From Plicaturopsis crispa FD-325 SS-3 (lineage: Eukaryota; Basidiomycota; Agaricomycetes; Amylocorticiales; Amylocorticiaceae): a DNA stretch of 64,000 nt. The stretch's first letter is position 1. The number at the start of each line of letters is the position of its first letter. Of the stretch, positions 51,894 to 63,058 are shown in pieces. Both the position numbers and the translations under genes were made by a program. The notes beneath the pieces are model-generated. The model worked only from the letters and a program-made list of their open reading frames with translations. It ran no database searches and was not told the DNA's origin. Where the stretch lies: positions 233,491-297,490 of the forward strand of contig KN832574.1 in NCBI GenBank assembly GCA_000827205.1, read 5' to 3'.

Positions 51894-53471
51894 TTTTTGG
51901 GGGTGGGGGGTATAATACAAGCGGCGGCGGGGTGTGCTGCTAGCTATGGAAAGGTGTGTATCATATACTCTTGCGGGCGTTACTCAGACTCATGGTTCGA
52001 TCCTCCGTCTAGAAGACATCCGTGGGATGTGATCTTTGGGGTGAGATGGGCACCACGAGAAGCACCCTGCTATTTTGTGGCACCGGGCGCTACACTCGTA
52101 CCACATCTGTTCGACAGGCAGAAGTCCTGCCCATGGGAAGAAGTTGGTTGGTGCTGTTTGAAGGGTATGATCATTTGTTTGGATGCCTGAGCAGAAATCG
52201 ATGGATTGAGCAAGGCGGTTCCGAGGTCGCGTTAATCGGGGCGAGGCACTTGATTTGTCTTCCGATAAGAAGGTGGGCGTTCAAGTACTCGCTTATGCCC
52301 ACTCGCAGGCGTTTGTTTACGCGCTCGTAAGACTTACACTGAGAGTAGGGGCATCTGGACGGATGCCCATCCTCCGCTGATGTGATGTGATGCCGGGAAG
52401 ATTTCATTATGATTTGTATGGGGCATAACCGTCGACAGACAGCTCACATCCCGCGGGCCATAGTGAAGCTAGTGGACGCTAGCCAACCATTCAATATATA
52501 ACATGCTCGTAAGATACACGTAGCGCACCATGAGGCAAATGCCTCGCTGCGAAGCTCCCTTGCACCTCATAAGTACATCTTCGGTATAGCTCATAGTCAG
52601 ACGACCCACGTAGTCCCCCGCTCACAGCGGGCCGTGAGAAGGATGCACCAATAATACGACTGCGTGTTTGTCGAGGCCAGCGAGAGAATGATTGATGATT
52701 CCCTCCATCTGAATCTGACGCAAAGCGAACAGAATCTGGAACGATGCCGACTTACAGGAGGCCGAGTGTACCCGAGGGTGGGTAGATTGGCAGCCTGAGT
52801 ACCCCCCGCCCTCGATCAATGTTCGGAATGGTCTGGATTCCCGACGTTACTCCCGGTCCCTCGGCGAGCGTGTCAGAGGCCGACCATGTGTGAGTCCTCA
52901 GTCAGCGCGCTGAACGATCGGCTTGTGGGATATTGCCGGTTGAGCATAGCAGATGGGAGTGAATGAAGACAGAGGAGACACTCACAGCGAGTGGGATGCG
53001 CCCCTGCTGAACATGCACAAGCGCACATGGCTGAAACAGAGTGGCTTTTGGGAAAAGGGCCCCAATTTTCTGTTTTATCTGAAAAAACAACGACGAGCGT
53101 GTATCCTGTATCCTGGACACTGGATAACGAAATAGATATTGAGCACGCCGCCGGCACGTTCGAATGCTACATAGTATGATTGCAAAGACTCACCGAACAA
53201 TCCGAGTAGTGATTATGTTGAGCTTGAAGAGTGGCACCGGGAGCCAAATAGATGGCAGAGACGGTAGCTGGTGGTCAATATGTTCGGGCTCCGAGGGGCA
53301 GTACCGGCGTCAGAGTGGCAAGCGTGCACACGGTTGTAAGCGCACTCAGTACAGTATATCGGGGCGCTAAGGCGTCATCCAATATGATAGCTCGTGGGTA
53401 GGCGCGTCGAATCTCGCAGTGTAGGCTTCACCCGCAATCCAAGGGCGCTCACTGTTGGATATGCTGGTGCA
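51894..53471. other. Gene-poor stretch
   Basis: About 1.6 kb with no recognisable coding sequence. Composition and short frames look like decayed intergenic DNA. Confidence 0.4.
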
Positions 53472-54161
53472 AGCCAGAATAAAGTTGCCGTTGTTCGGTT
53501 CTGAACCCAGTGAACCGGGTTCGGACCCCGAACTGGACTTGGGTCCGGTCCACCGTGGTTAGGTCCGCGCAAGGTTCAGTGGCGGTTAGGTTCGAGTTCA
53601 GCAGCCTGAAGCCATATCCGAACCGCCGTTGAACCTGTTCGGACCTGGACCGAACCGTGAACCGTAGAGGGATATATGTGTAATACCCAGGCAAAAAATC
53701 TGACCAGTTGAGGACTGCCTTGTATATTTTTCGTAGTGGTGAACTTATGTTATCAGAAAAAGCATTGTTTGGGCAAACTTTCGAGCTGAAATTGTTGGTG
53801 GCGCCAGATGTGGCGCACATCTCGCACATTCGGACCTTTTATAGTCGCTTTTCCTGCCTATTCTGTGGCCTAAATGCAAGAACAATATTTTCAACATGAT
53901 TTCAGCAAACATTTAGTGCCTTGGGTGCTCTACAATCTTCGTCGTGAAAGTAGGTGCAATAATCAGATTTTTGGGCCCATTTCCGGTTCGAACCCAGTCC
54001 GGACCTGGACCGGACCACTTTGGACCGGACCACCACCGAACCTTGGGTCAGGTTCGGGTCCACACCAAAGGCGAAATTTTTCATCGGTTCGGGTCCGAGT
54101 TCACTGGAAAAGTGCCCGAACCGGACCTGAACCGGACAACGGCAACTTTAAGCCAGAATAT
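53472..54161. mobile_element. Candidate non-autonomous inverted-repeat element with GGTTCGGACC-type units
   Basis: The left end (GCCAGAATAAAGTTGCCGTT, then GTTCGGTTC) reappears inverted at the right end (minus strand CTTAAAGTTGCCGTTGTCCG, then GTTCAGG). Inside each end lies a block (about 53490-53665 and 53980-54140) crowded with variants of GGTTCGGACC, GGACCGGACC and their complements, so each arm is also self-complementary. A central AT-rich 300 bases separates the arms. No transposase is seen. Similar short units occur near 32922. Terminal-repeat DNA-transposon derivative is the likeliest class; a secondary-structure-forming satellite is the alternative. Confidence 0.5.
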
Positions 54162-54867
54162 TCTGGTGTACGCTCGGTATTACCGTATTAGGAAGGTGCT
54201 GAGTAAGCAGGAGCGCCGGACTATTGGAGAGGATTCTAGATAATTTTCGTTGTAGTATATATACAGCTTGTACAGTACGAGAGCGCCTTATGCGCTTGCC
54301 CTCCGAAGGCCTAACAGCCAATATACAACAACTTAATTCCCATACTCACGTCACTGCGGAAAGAGCTACACGGGGATAATGGCCCTTTCATGGTAAACAC
54401 CGTCTTGAAGAGGACAAATGACACGGTGTATCTGTAGGACGTTATTTAGACAAAATCGAGGGATAGCCGAAGAGAGTACATAACGCACGCTCAAGGACCA
54501 GGCTCGAATATCCTCGCCTGACATGTCGAAGGAGTTGTTTCGCAGGCTGCTAAACAAGGCTAGCTCAACGAGGGAATCACAGCAGTGGATTCGAGATACT
54601 ATCGCCTCTCATGTAGCCCGGTATATCTTGGGGGAAGCCTCGGTATTGATTTCAAACATAGAAGACTGAGTACATGCATTAGAGTTTGATACTGGGCAAA
54701 CGCATGTAGATCAGTGGGGGTGTTTCAGCCTGAGCTCTGGGACTTGATAGACGTACCACGGTACATTAATGCTGACCAGCGATGTTATGATAGAACGAAC
54801 AGCAAAACATGGGGGGAGGTCGAAGGTGTTATATTCTTACAGAAACTGTAAGAGCGAGAAACAATAA
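54162..54867. other. Intergenic DNA between two mobile-element-like repeats
   Basis: About 0.7 kb, no gene recognised. The target-site copy TAA of the MITE ends at 54867. Confidence 0.35.
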
Positions 54868-55037
54868 GGCCCCTTTCGGATGCATGGTTAGATTGGCCGG
54901 GTTTGTCAAAAAGTCGGGTTTGCCTGCCAAAAAAGTGGCATATTTTAAACCCGGGCTCCGGATTCCTCATATTTCTGGCGGGGCAAACCCGACTTTTACG
55001 CAAACCAGGGCATCGCCCCATGCATCCGAAAGGGGCC
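54868..55037. mobile_element. Tourist/Harbinger-like MITE, 170 bases
   Basis: The terminal inverted repeats are perfect over 20 bases (GGCCCCTTTCGGATGCATGG). A second inner inverted pair contains AAAAGTCGGGTTTGCC. The element is flanked by TAA on both sides (54865-54867 and 55038-55040), the three-base TWA duplication typical of PIF/Harbinger elements. It is too short to encode a transposase. The near-perfect ends suggest a recent insertion. It sits 36 bases beyond the stop codon of the first seven-TM gene. Confidence 0.88.
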
Positions 55038-55072
55038 TAAATATAACGCAACGCGAAGATTCTAGCCGCGAT

Positions 55073-56550
55073 TCAGACGTCCGAGTGGCTGGACATCTTG
55101 CGGCCGGGCTTGAGGTCGTTAAGAGAATAGCCATCCTCCCCGCCGTCTGTGACGATGTCGTGTATGACGTTCACCTCGACGCCGCGAGAGGACGCTACAT
55201 TGATCGCCGGGCGGTAGTCGCTGTTATCCATGCGTGCGGTCTTTCCACCCCCCGCCTGCCTAGGCAGCCCATGCGTGAGCCCGAGTCCCACTCGGACGAC
55301 GATCAGCAGCGGCGTCGTTGCCTAAGTATCACACTATCAGCCTCGAGTCCAAGCACAAGCACACAAGGAAAACATCGCGCACCGCCAACTGAGTCGCGAC
55401 GTCGATGAACGACAACGCCACAGCCGTGTCGCTGCAATACAGCACCAGTATCACGATCGTCGCCGTCGTGAACAGCGCGCCCGACTCGATGACGGTGAAT
55501 ATCGCTGAATCGTACTTATTCGGCGGTCGAGGCAGGTGCGAGGACATGGCGCGCGCGACGCTGCGGCCCATGTACCACAGCCGCCCGGCGATGGCGAGGG
55601 TGATGCCGACGTTGATGGCGAGGTCGAGGCTCCAGCCCGCGAAGGCGGAGCTGCGCACGGCGGTGGAGGTGATGTCCGCGCCGGGCCGGGAGAGCTGGAA
55701 GGCGGAGAAGAGGGCGGATCCTAGATGGGTGTGTGTGAGATGTGGGTGGGGGAGGGAAGAGGGGGGCGGTACCTATTTGGGCGTTTACGATGACTAGCTG
55801 GATGTTGTTCTGTTCAGTGTTGCGGACAGTTTTGAGCTAGTCATGGCACGAACCGGTAGAAGACACAGTTTCCAGTTCCTCCCATATACCACGTACATAC
55901 GCCAGGTCTATATACCGACTCGTGTAAGGAACGTCGCTTCAAAGCGGAAGAAGACGCACAAGAATACAATCTTGGATCCAGCCCTTTTAGACGCGGGATC
56001 AGGCATTGCCAGTCAACATAAAAGCAAGACGTTCAACTCACAATGATCACGTATATATATGTTTTCGTCACTTCCGCAGGATTGGTGTTAACCGTCCAGT
56101 ACAAGATGGATCCTTGCGGCTCGCCAAGCTTGGGGATATCGACGAAGGCTTCGACTAGTTGTTTTAGGGAGATGCTGATATGGGCTGTGGCGAGGACCAG
56201 CAGGAGGGTGGATGTTGCGCCGAGTACCCTGTGTATATAATGTTTGTTGAGAAATGTAGGTGTATGATTATAGCGATCGAGAATGTACCATGAAGAGCGA
56301 TGAGCTCTGCCTCGCTTCAAGACGAATAGACATACACTGTATAGTACAAGGCTGGATATCAAACAGGTCTCAGCGGTGAGTGCATGGACCAGGTCATAGT
56401 AGCCCATACTTTATTCCTGTGGAGAGTCCACTTATCAACATCCATGGCGGTGAAGTTTTAGGACGACTTACCGAACAACACGGTTCCCGTCCAAATAGAA
56501 ATAATATTTATCTTGTCCAACGGCGGCAAGGTAGCGGGACTCGACGCCAT
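55073..56550 (-). CDS. Seven-TM protein, basidiomycete-specific family, paralogue 1
   Basis: Starts MASSPATLPPLDKINIISIW then TGTVLFG. A 7-base micro-exon (GAATAAA, about 56417-56423) reads on to give FGIN before LVLYSVCLFVLKRGRAHRSS. Helix 3: VLGATSTLLLVLATAHISIS followed by LKQLVEAFVDIPKL. Then TKTYIYVIIV, GWIQDCIL and TWRMYVVYGRNWKLCLLP, a conserved block of this uncharacterised family. Later: AGWSLDLAINVGITLAIAGR with LWYMGRSV, IFTVIESGALFTTATIVILV and LGLTHGLP. The cytosolic tail ends YSLNDLKPGRK and HSDV. Lacks the LPWHLQAWN-type motif of STE3. Function unknown; a receptor-like role is speculation. Tandem paralogue at 58.0-59.6 kb. Confidence 0.75.
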
Positions 56551-58039
56551 CGAGGGATATGCAGGCCTACGAGCGGAAGGATGGATCGGCTAAGTATCCG
56601 GATTCTAATCGATCCCTGTAGCACCATAAGTATGTCACAGCACACGAGCGTCAAAAAAAACTATCGCACCTACATTGAGGAGGAGCAGGCCAGTACAGGG
56701 GACCGCGTATGAATCAGGGTTCTCAGACTCCGACTTCTGCGGCAGGGCATGAAAGGGCGTGGGGTGTGAGATTTCGGAAGTGGGCGTAAGAGGGTGGGTG
56801 AACTCTATTTCTGAGCTGCTCCTGGACAGCAGAAGAAGAAGAAGGGTGACATGTGTTGGCAGAATGAGATGGGGTACGCTCTTCTTTGCGCCACATAACA
56901 CGGATATGATTGACAGAGGCGAAGGAGACTGGAGATATCGATCATTCATTAGTGCAGTTTCGGACATAGGAGTCCACGCTTGGGCGTTAGAGCGATGAGG
57001 GGCTACTCACTACCGTTCCTCGTGTAAGTATCGGGTCCCGAAATGTAAAAAGGCAACAGGAATTGGAGAAGCCACGTACTCAGATGTGAGAGAGTGAGGG
57101 GTCTATAGCTGCAGACTTGGAGCTTGGCAGTCTGGGGTACACCGATTGAAGGTTGGTGCGTCTTATGTGCGATGCACGACATTTAGTAGCGCCTTCAGCC
57201 ATCTCAGTTCGTCGTATCGCGGCGATTGGTGGCACGCAGTGTACGGCAAGTCTAGTATTGAATGATTCAGCGATCAGTAGTCATTTTAATCCAGAGAACC
57301 CAGGAGCTGTACCAATATCTCAGTGAGCCAGTCACCGTCCAAACTTCCAGTAATAAAACGAGGACGTCTCAGGAGTCGGGCGCGGTGACCGGTGACCGGT
57401 GACCCGCGTTTCTTTCCATTCGTGAGATAAATCGTGAAGTGCACGACCAACTTAGGACCAACTGGTCTGCTGACCACTGTGTATCCGCCATTCTTCGATA
57501 CATGCCTAGGTGTAAAATTACATGCTATATCTGGCCATGCTGCTACCGTGCTGACCTTCAGAACATGCGCTGTGACAAAAGTGGGACGAGCGTACCGTTC
57601 TTCTCTGCGCGCTTTTGATCAAGCACCTCCCGACATATTCACCGATATTCTGAAGCCACAGTATGCTTGGGTACTAGGTATAGTGGTAGTAGTACTACTA
57701 GGAGTATTAGGGGAAACGGCGGCAACACGAAAGCAAACGAGACGGCACCACGTGAATACTATAGAAAGGCGCGTGCACCGAGACGCGTACATATAATTGA
57801 ACGATTCACGCGCACCTTGGTTCCAGACCTGAGTATACGTAGGAAGTTGTGATTGAGCAAACCAAATGCACCGCCTTGCGTGCACCATGAAATGCTGGCC
57901 CGGTATGGCAGGGTTCTCATAACAATAAATATATGCGAAAAACGATACATGCACCTCCCTCCTCCCCTCGCACTGTAAACCGTACATGATTACCAATACA
58001 GGCCACTACATCGAGTCATCCGATGTCTAGAACGCCTCC
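56551..58039. other. Spacer between the seven-TM paralogues
   Basis: About 1.5 kb. No gene recognised. Contains a small GTGACCG repeat (about 57386-57403). Confidence 0.4.
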
Positions 58040-59586
58040 TCAGACAGCCGAAGGATGTGCCTTTAGATCGTTCAGAGAGTAAGTCTCTTCTCCGGAGATC
58101 ATGGTGTCGGGCATGGTATCAATCTTGACACTGTGCGACGGCCTCGCGGCATACTTGCCAAACGACTGAGGAAGCGGACCTGCACTCATCCTGGGCCCGT
58201 ACTCGCAATCATCCGATCGAGCGCTCTTCCCGGCCACGCGATGCGGCAGACCGTGCGTGAGCCCCAATCCGACGCGGAAGACGATTAGCAAGGGCGTAGT
58301 TGCCTGTCGAAACGTACACACGTCGGTAAGTAATGGTCAGACGCGAAGTATGGTGGGACGTACGGCCAATTGCGTCGCGACGTCAATCCACGCCAGCGCG
58401 ACGATGCTCCCGCTGAGATACAGCACCACCATCACAATCGTCGCAGAAGTGAACAGCGCACCGGACTCCACAACCGTGAAGATCGTCGACAGGTACCTAT
58501 TCGGCGATGTCAACCCGTGCACCGGCCCCGCCGTAGTGTACATCGACCCCGGCGTAGTGTGCATCGCCCCCGCCGTGGTGTGCATTGACCCCGCCGTGGT
58601 GTGAGACCCCGACGCGGTATAAGACACTTTGCGGCACATGTACCACAGCCTGCCCGCGATGGCGAGCGTCACGCCTACGTTTATGATCAAGTCGAGGCTC
58701 CACCCTGCCATCGACCAGTTCCGCACGGTGTGCCCGGTGCGCAGGGCTCCCGGCTGTGAGAGCATGTAGGCGGCTACGATGGCGCAGCCTGTCGTCGTGC
58801 ACCTTGTCAGCATTTCGGTGAGGGGGTATGGGATGTTGATGGGGGACGCACTGATTTGGGCGTGTTCGATGAGGAGCTGTGTGATGCGTTGTTAGTTTGC
58901 GTTGGATGTTAGATTGGAGGGAGGGGTGTACCGGGACGATGATGATTTTCCAGTTTCGGTCGTATATGATGTACATACGCCAGGTCTGCGGATTCGTTTT
59001 AGCGGGAAGCGTTTGTGGGCCTCTGAGAGGTACACGTACGAGTACAAGGTCTTGGATCCAGCCCTGTAATCATACGGTCAGACAAATAAAACGCGGGAAA
59101 TAATTTTGGGAGCTCGCTGACAATGATAACATATACGTAGGTCTTCGTGACGTGGTATATCAAGCTTGGGGGTGTCGACGAATGCTTCAATGAGCTGCCG
59201 CAAAGAAATGCCGATGTGCACAGTTGCAAGAAGCAGCAGAAGTGTCGACGCGGCGGCGAGCGGCCTGTCGTGGATGTGTGTAAGTGTGCCCGCCGGATGG
59301 TGAGCGATAGGGTTGGGGGGCGTACCAGGGAAAGCGATGGCCGCGGCCTCGTTTCAAGACGAACAAGCATACGACATAGAGAATGATACTGGACCGCGGA
59401 CGCGTGCCGTTGAGAAATTGCAGCATACGACGAGTGGTGGAACATACTTTATTCCTGTGTACCAAAACGATCAGGAATGGGGCGAATGCTAGCGGGAAAT
59501 GACCTACCGAATAAAACAGTCCCCGTCCAGATAGATATAAGATTAATCTTGTCTAGCGGCGGCAGCGTAGGGGAGGAAGAGGACAT
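58040..59586 (-). CDS. Seven-TM protein, paralogue 2, probably frameshifted
   Basis: Collinear with paralogue 1: MSSSSPTLPPLDKINLISIW, the same 7-base micro-exon (GAATAAA, about 59452-59458), IILYVVCLFVLKRGRGHRFP, ASTLLLLLATVHIGISLRQL, GWIQDLVL, TWRMYIIYDRNWKIIIVP, AGWSLDLIINVGVTLAIAGR, IFTVVESGALFTSATIVMVV, LGLTHGLP and YSLNDLKAHPSAV. After FVDTPKL, about 44 bases present in paralogue 1 are missing, which is not a multiple of three, so VTKTYVYVIIV falls in another frame. No intron choice I tried repairs this, so the gene is probably a recent pseudogene unless the assembly is wrong. An in-frame 24-base minisatellite adds HTTAGSM-like units to a loop absent in paralogue 1. Confidence 0.65.
58526..58613. 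repeat. 24-base coding minisatellite
   Basis: Nearly four copies of a 24-base unit (plus strand CCCCGCCGTGGTGTGCAT with variants) encode HTTAGSM, HTTAGAM, HTTPGSM and YTTAGPV on the minus strand inside the seven-TM paralogue 2 loop. The other paralogue lacks it, so it arose after duplication. Confidence 0.8.
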
Positions 59587-61872
59587 TATGTACGACCACA
59601 AGTAGGTTTCCGATATTACCTGAGGAGGATTCGACCGAGTACATACAGTCGTGATTATAAGTTTGCGGCACGAGCGTCAAACGGAATGAACTTCGCGTTC
59701 AAACGGAATGAGCTTCGCGTTCGCGATGAAACACCTCGGTACCGCCATCCATGTCTGACAACTGAGGATATCGTCTGAACTTGGCGTCAGGCAATTGCTG
59801 AACTGAGAGGAAGAAGAATAGAAGAAGGTATAGCTTTTCGGTATGTTACTTAGCGGAGGCGTTTCAGTTTCATTATGCACGGGATCACAGTCCGAGGAAC
59901 CACGTCCGAATAGGCCTAGTTTTATGGAAGCTGCGTCTTCAGCTGTCTTGAGTGATCTCAAGCCGTACGAAGGAAGAGGGGTTGCGGAGCCGGCGAGCGA
60001 TGGAACACGAATGCGTACAGCCTGCGTCAGTTCCATCGAAGAAGCGAAAGAATACGCACGCATGGTATGGTGTCTTTCGTGCCACCACGGAGCCCGCACC
60101 TCAGGGATCAGGAGGCGTAGAAGTCCGAGTTATCGATGAAGGTTTGATAGTGTGCGACTGCTGGGCGTCAAAACGCAGAAAGACTCACGGGTCCCCGTGA
60201 GGGCCCTTCCTGGCCCTTCTTGTGATATCTATGATAACGGGACGGGAGTGGCCAAATGAAGCAACGGCCATACCACGCGTCGGAAGAAGGCAAGTCGTAT
60301 GCATGCCCTATACGAAGAATCATTGGAATTGGGGTGGCGTCGAGGGGCGTATCCCTGATAGCCTGAGCAATAACACTGCCTGGATCTATTGTGTTAGATG
60401 GGTTAATAGATGGAATAACAAAAGAGGAGACATGGGCTCACTTCATATAGTGATCCTCCAGATGTGCGGATATAGAGTTTTCAGCGAGCACTATCACTGA
60501 GGTGGACAGGCCAAGCTGAGTCCGGTCAGTGCTCCAGTACTCCCTGTTCATGCACTGGACGCGCTTAATCCATGAAACGGCACTGCGAGGTGGGGTTTGC
60601 AAAACGAGTTCCCTTCGTATTTCCGAGTCATCCGAAGCTTCGAGTGCCTCCAGCATATAGTGTAAGGGTGCGAGAACGCTGCGAGGTGCAAATCGAAGTG
60701 CAAGAGTCGCGTCGGAGGCCCGGGAGTGTTCCATCGGATATCGGATGTCAACGCGCCGCGCGCGCCATACCCTCTCCGCTACCCAAACAAAATACAAAAA
60801 TCCGTTGATGTCCCTCCTGGCGATCGACCGCAAGATCTTCCCCTCGGGGTGACATACGAAAAACATTTGGAACGATACAGAGAAGTATATATCTCTACGT
60901 TCATGAATTTTTTGGTATGTCAGCCCCCTGAAGGGCCAAGGCGCGACTACTACTTACCCTTTTGGGAAATTTACCCCTGAATTGCCGCCGTTCACCTCGT
61001 CACGGTCGCGATAAATCATTTCATCCACCGAATCCGTGGATGAATTTTGTTAAGTGGATGTGCAATGTGCATGGCCCCTGCACAAGGATGACACGCTTTC
61101 CCGGAGTGGTATCTCTACGGAGATCAATATTTATTTTGCCATTTTCCAGCGAGTAGGCACGACGCCCACAGTAATCAGTTCATTGAGCAACGTTACTGTG
61201 GTCTGCGTAGTATAATTTTGGTACAGCTCGGTGCAATTCAGTGTACAGTATCGTTGAGCCGGTGGAGGGCAGTGTTGGAGTTAACATCATTGTTCTCAAT
61301 ATCGCGCGGCCGACGTTAACTCTGCATAGTACACTCAAGATCTTGAAGAGTCGCGCCTTCAGAGACAATTCAAAGGGCATCGTTATAGTCACTATTATGT
61401 GGAGAGAAAGAAGTCTAGCATAATAATCGCGGAGGGTAATAATGATAACACGACGAGGAAGGAACGAGGGAGGCAGCTACGGCCATGAGAGACAGATACT
61501 GGGACAGTGATACAAACGATGAGGATACGGAGAGGAGCTAGGGATATAGGTGAAGTAGCAGGACTGGTTCCAAGAGAAAGAAGACGGCGTCCACAGACGG
61601 GGATAATCCAGGTGTACACCGCCGCGAGTCTATGCGGTAGCGGACCTGCTGCGAGGGTGTTGCAGTGAAGTCGCTCAGGCCTAAGCACATGGTAATCCAT
61701 GTACCAGGAAGTGTGTATGAGTGTGTCGAAGGCGATGGGTGGGGTCGATGGCTAGGAACGGGCCAGCCGTTGCATAGCGTGCGGGTAGATATGAGTGCCT
61801 GCATGTCCTGGAAATTGAGCGACCAAGAGAAGATAGGATGCAGATACAGAACATACGATGGTTCCGATACGT
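59587..61872. other. Gene-poor stretch before the pheromone pair
   Basis: About 2.3 kb. A minus-strand open frame near 60438-60866 is unusually long for intergenic DNA (includes LALRFAPRSVLAPLHYML), but I recognise no family. No STE3-like receptor segment is present. Otherwise featureless. Confidence 0.4.
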
Positions 61873-61995
61873 TTATGCGACGACGCAGTACGTTCCAAGG
61901 CGCCATTGGCTGTCCTCGTCGACTAGAAGAGAGGCATCGCCGTCATCTTCGTGTGCGCCGGACGAGATGTCGAGGATGGAGGTAAATTCGTCCAT
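61873..61995 (-). CDS. Mating pheromone precursor 2 (CaaX lipopeptide, ends CVVA)
   Basis: An intronless 40-codon gene. It starts MDEFTSILDISSGAHEDDGD and ends VDEDSQWRLGTYCVVA at the stop. It shares the GTYC plus aliphatic-aliphatic-alanine end with precursor 3 about 1 kb away, so the two are recent relatives, while their N-terminal parts have diverged. The predicted mature lipopeptide runs from about the DEDS region to the farnesylated cysteine and carries a tryptophan, as several agaricomycete pheromones do. A TATAAAAC box lies about 165 bases upstream (62159-62166). Confidence 0.88.
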   Translation of the reverse strand: MDEFTSILDISSGAHEDDGDASLLVDEDSQWRLGTYCVVA

Positions 61996-62890
61996 GGGAG
62001 ATGATACGGTGATGATTGGGTCGCAAAGAACGACGGTGCTAGAGTATATGGTAGCGCGATGGGTGCAGCGAGGACGTCTATGCTGTTCGAGTCTCTACAG
62101 ACTGTACAGATGCTCTAAGTGGGTCAATTGGGGGAATTTGAGGAGAATGTGGAGCCTGGTTTTATAGGGAACCGCAATCGCATTGTCCGCATTTCGTAAG
62201 TACTTTTTCCGGGCGCCATTGTCGTGCCTCGAGCCATCACGGTGTAGAAATTGCAGTAGGCGAGTTTGGTAACGAGCGTCGAGAGCAAAAGGCAGAAAGG
62301 GCATTGTTCGCTAGAAATGGACAATAGTCACAAGTCGCGTGACGTGACACCTCGCGACTCCTTGGCGCGAGTTTCCACTGCGCTCGAAATTCGCACTCAA
62401 GGGAACGAGCAAAGTCGTCGTAGAAAATAATTCGAGACAAGGCGCTCCGATACAAAAAAAGTAGGTATAAGACTACATACTGATACAGCGATGATTCTAT
62501 ATCGTGCGGGCAAGCACATTGGAAACCCCCGATAATGAGCCTGAGATAGAAACTGAGAAACGGCACTACTGCGCGAATCAAAGCCCCCCAACTCCGAAAT
62601 GGAACCCCTTTGGGCCCACCCCCCACGGGTATAATGCGCCCCCCGTGTGCCTTGTGTTGCGAGGGAATGAATAATCGGTGCAGGGCGATGTCGGATGTCG
62701 AGCGAGGAGAAATAATGGGACTGATGGAGAGATGCGAAGGCGAATTGATAATGATAAATATGCTCGTAGCAATGCTGGACGCTGTGTGGAGAGGGATTAG
62801 CTCGCAGGACTGAGATGGGACAGAAAGCGCAATGACACGAACCTGGTTAGACGACCGCACACGAATAATAATGCAGACACGGGTCTGGAA
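61996..62890. other. Spacer between pheromone genes 2 and 3
   Basis: About 0.9 kb holding the promoter of precursor 2 and the 3' flank of precursor 3. No third small CaaX gene was found in it. Confidence 0.45.
62159..62166 (-). promoter_or_regulatory. TATA box of pheromone precursor gene 2
   Basis: On the minus strand CCTATAAAACCAGG, about 165 bases before the start codon at 61995. This is the clearest TATA box of the three pheromone genes. Confidence 0.55.
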
Positions 62891-63058
62891 TCATGCGATG
62901 ACGCAGTACGTCCCGCTGTGCGATGGGCTGTCGGAATCGACAAGAGGACGGCTGGGATCTAGATCGAGCTCGTCGTCGAAGGCAGCGTCGGCGGGCGCTG
63001 AGGGTGGTGGTGCGGTGAGAGCCGCGGACGCGAGGTCCAGGATAGCGTATGCGTCCAT
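62891..63058 (-). CDS. Mating pheromone precursor 3 (CaaX lipopeptide, ends CVIA)
   Basis: An intronless 55-codon gene. It starts MDAYAILDLASAALTAPPPS, has an acidic centre with DDELDLDPSRPL and ends DSDSPSHSGTYCVIA at the stop. CVIA is a very common CaaX box among mushroom pheromones. The predicted mature peptide is short, within SDSPSHSGTYC, with the terminal cysteine farnesylated and methylated. The start at 63058 is the only ATG giving the MDAY opening. It is transcribed in the same direction as precursor 2. Confidence 0.88.
   Translation of the reverse strand: MDAYAILDLASAALTAPPPSAPADAAFDDELDLDPSRPLVDSDSPSHSGTYCVIA

Noticed and set aside
53980-54000. GGTTCGAACCC as a tRNA T-loop
   Set aside because: It is one of many GGTTCGG-type units of the inverted-repeat element. 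No acceptor or anticodon stem can be built around it.
55073-59586. Seven-TM paralogues as STE3 pheromone receptors
   Set aside because: They lack the STE3 N-terminal pattern around LPWHLQAWN and its intracellular-loop motifs, and match another basidiomycete membrane family (the TWRMYVVYGRNWK-type block).
60438-60866. Minus-strand 142-codon frame as a gene
   Set aside because: Longer than chance neighbours, but with no domain, no convincing start and no intron chain. Left as unassigned sequence.
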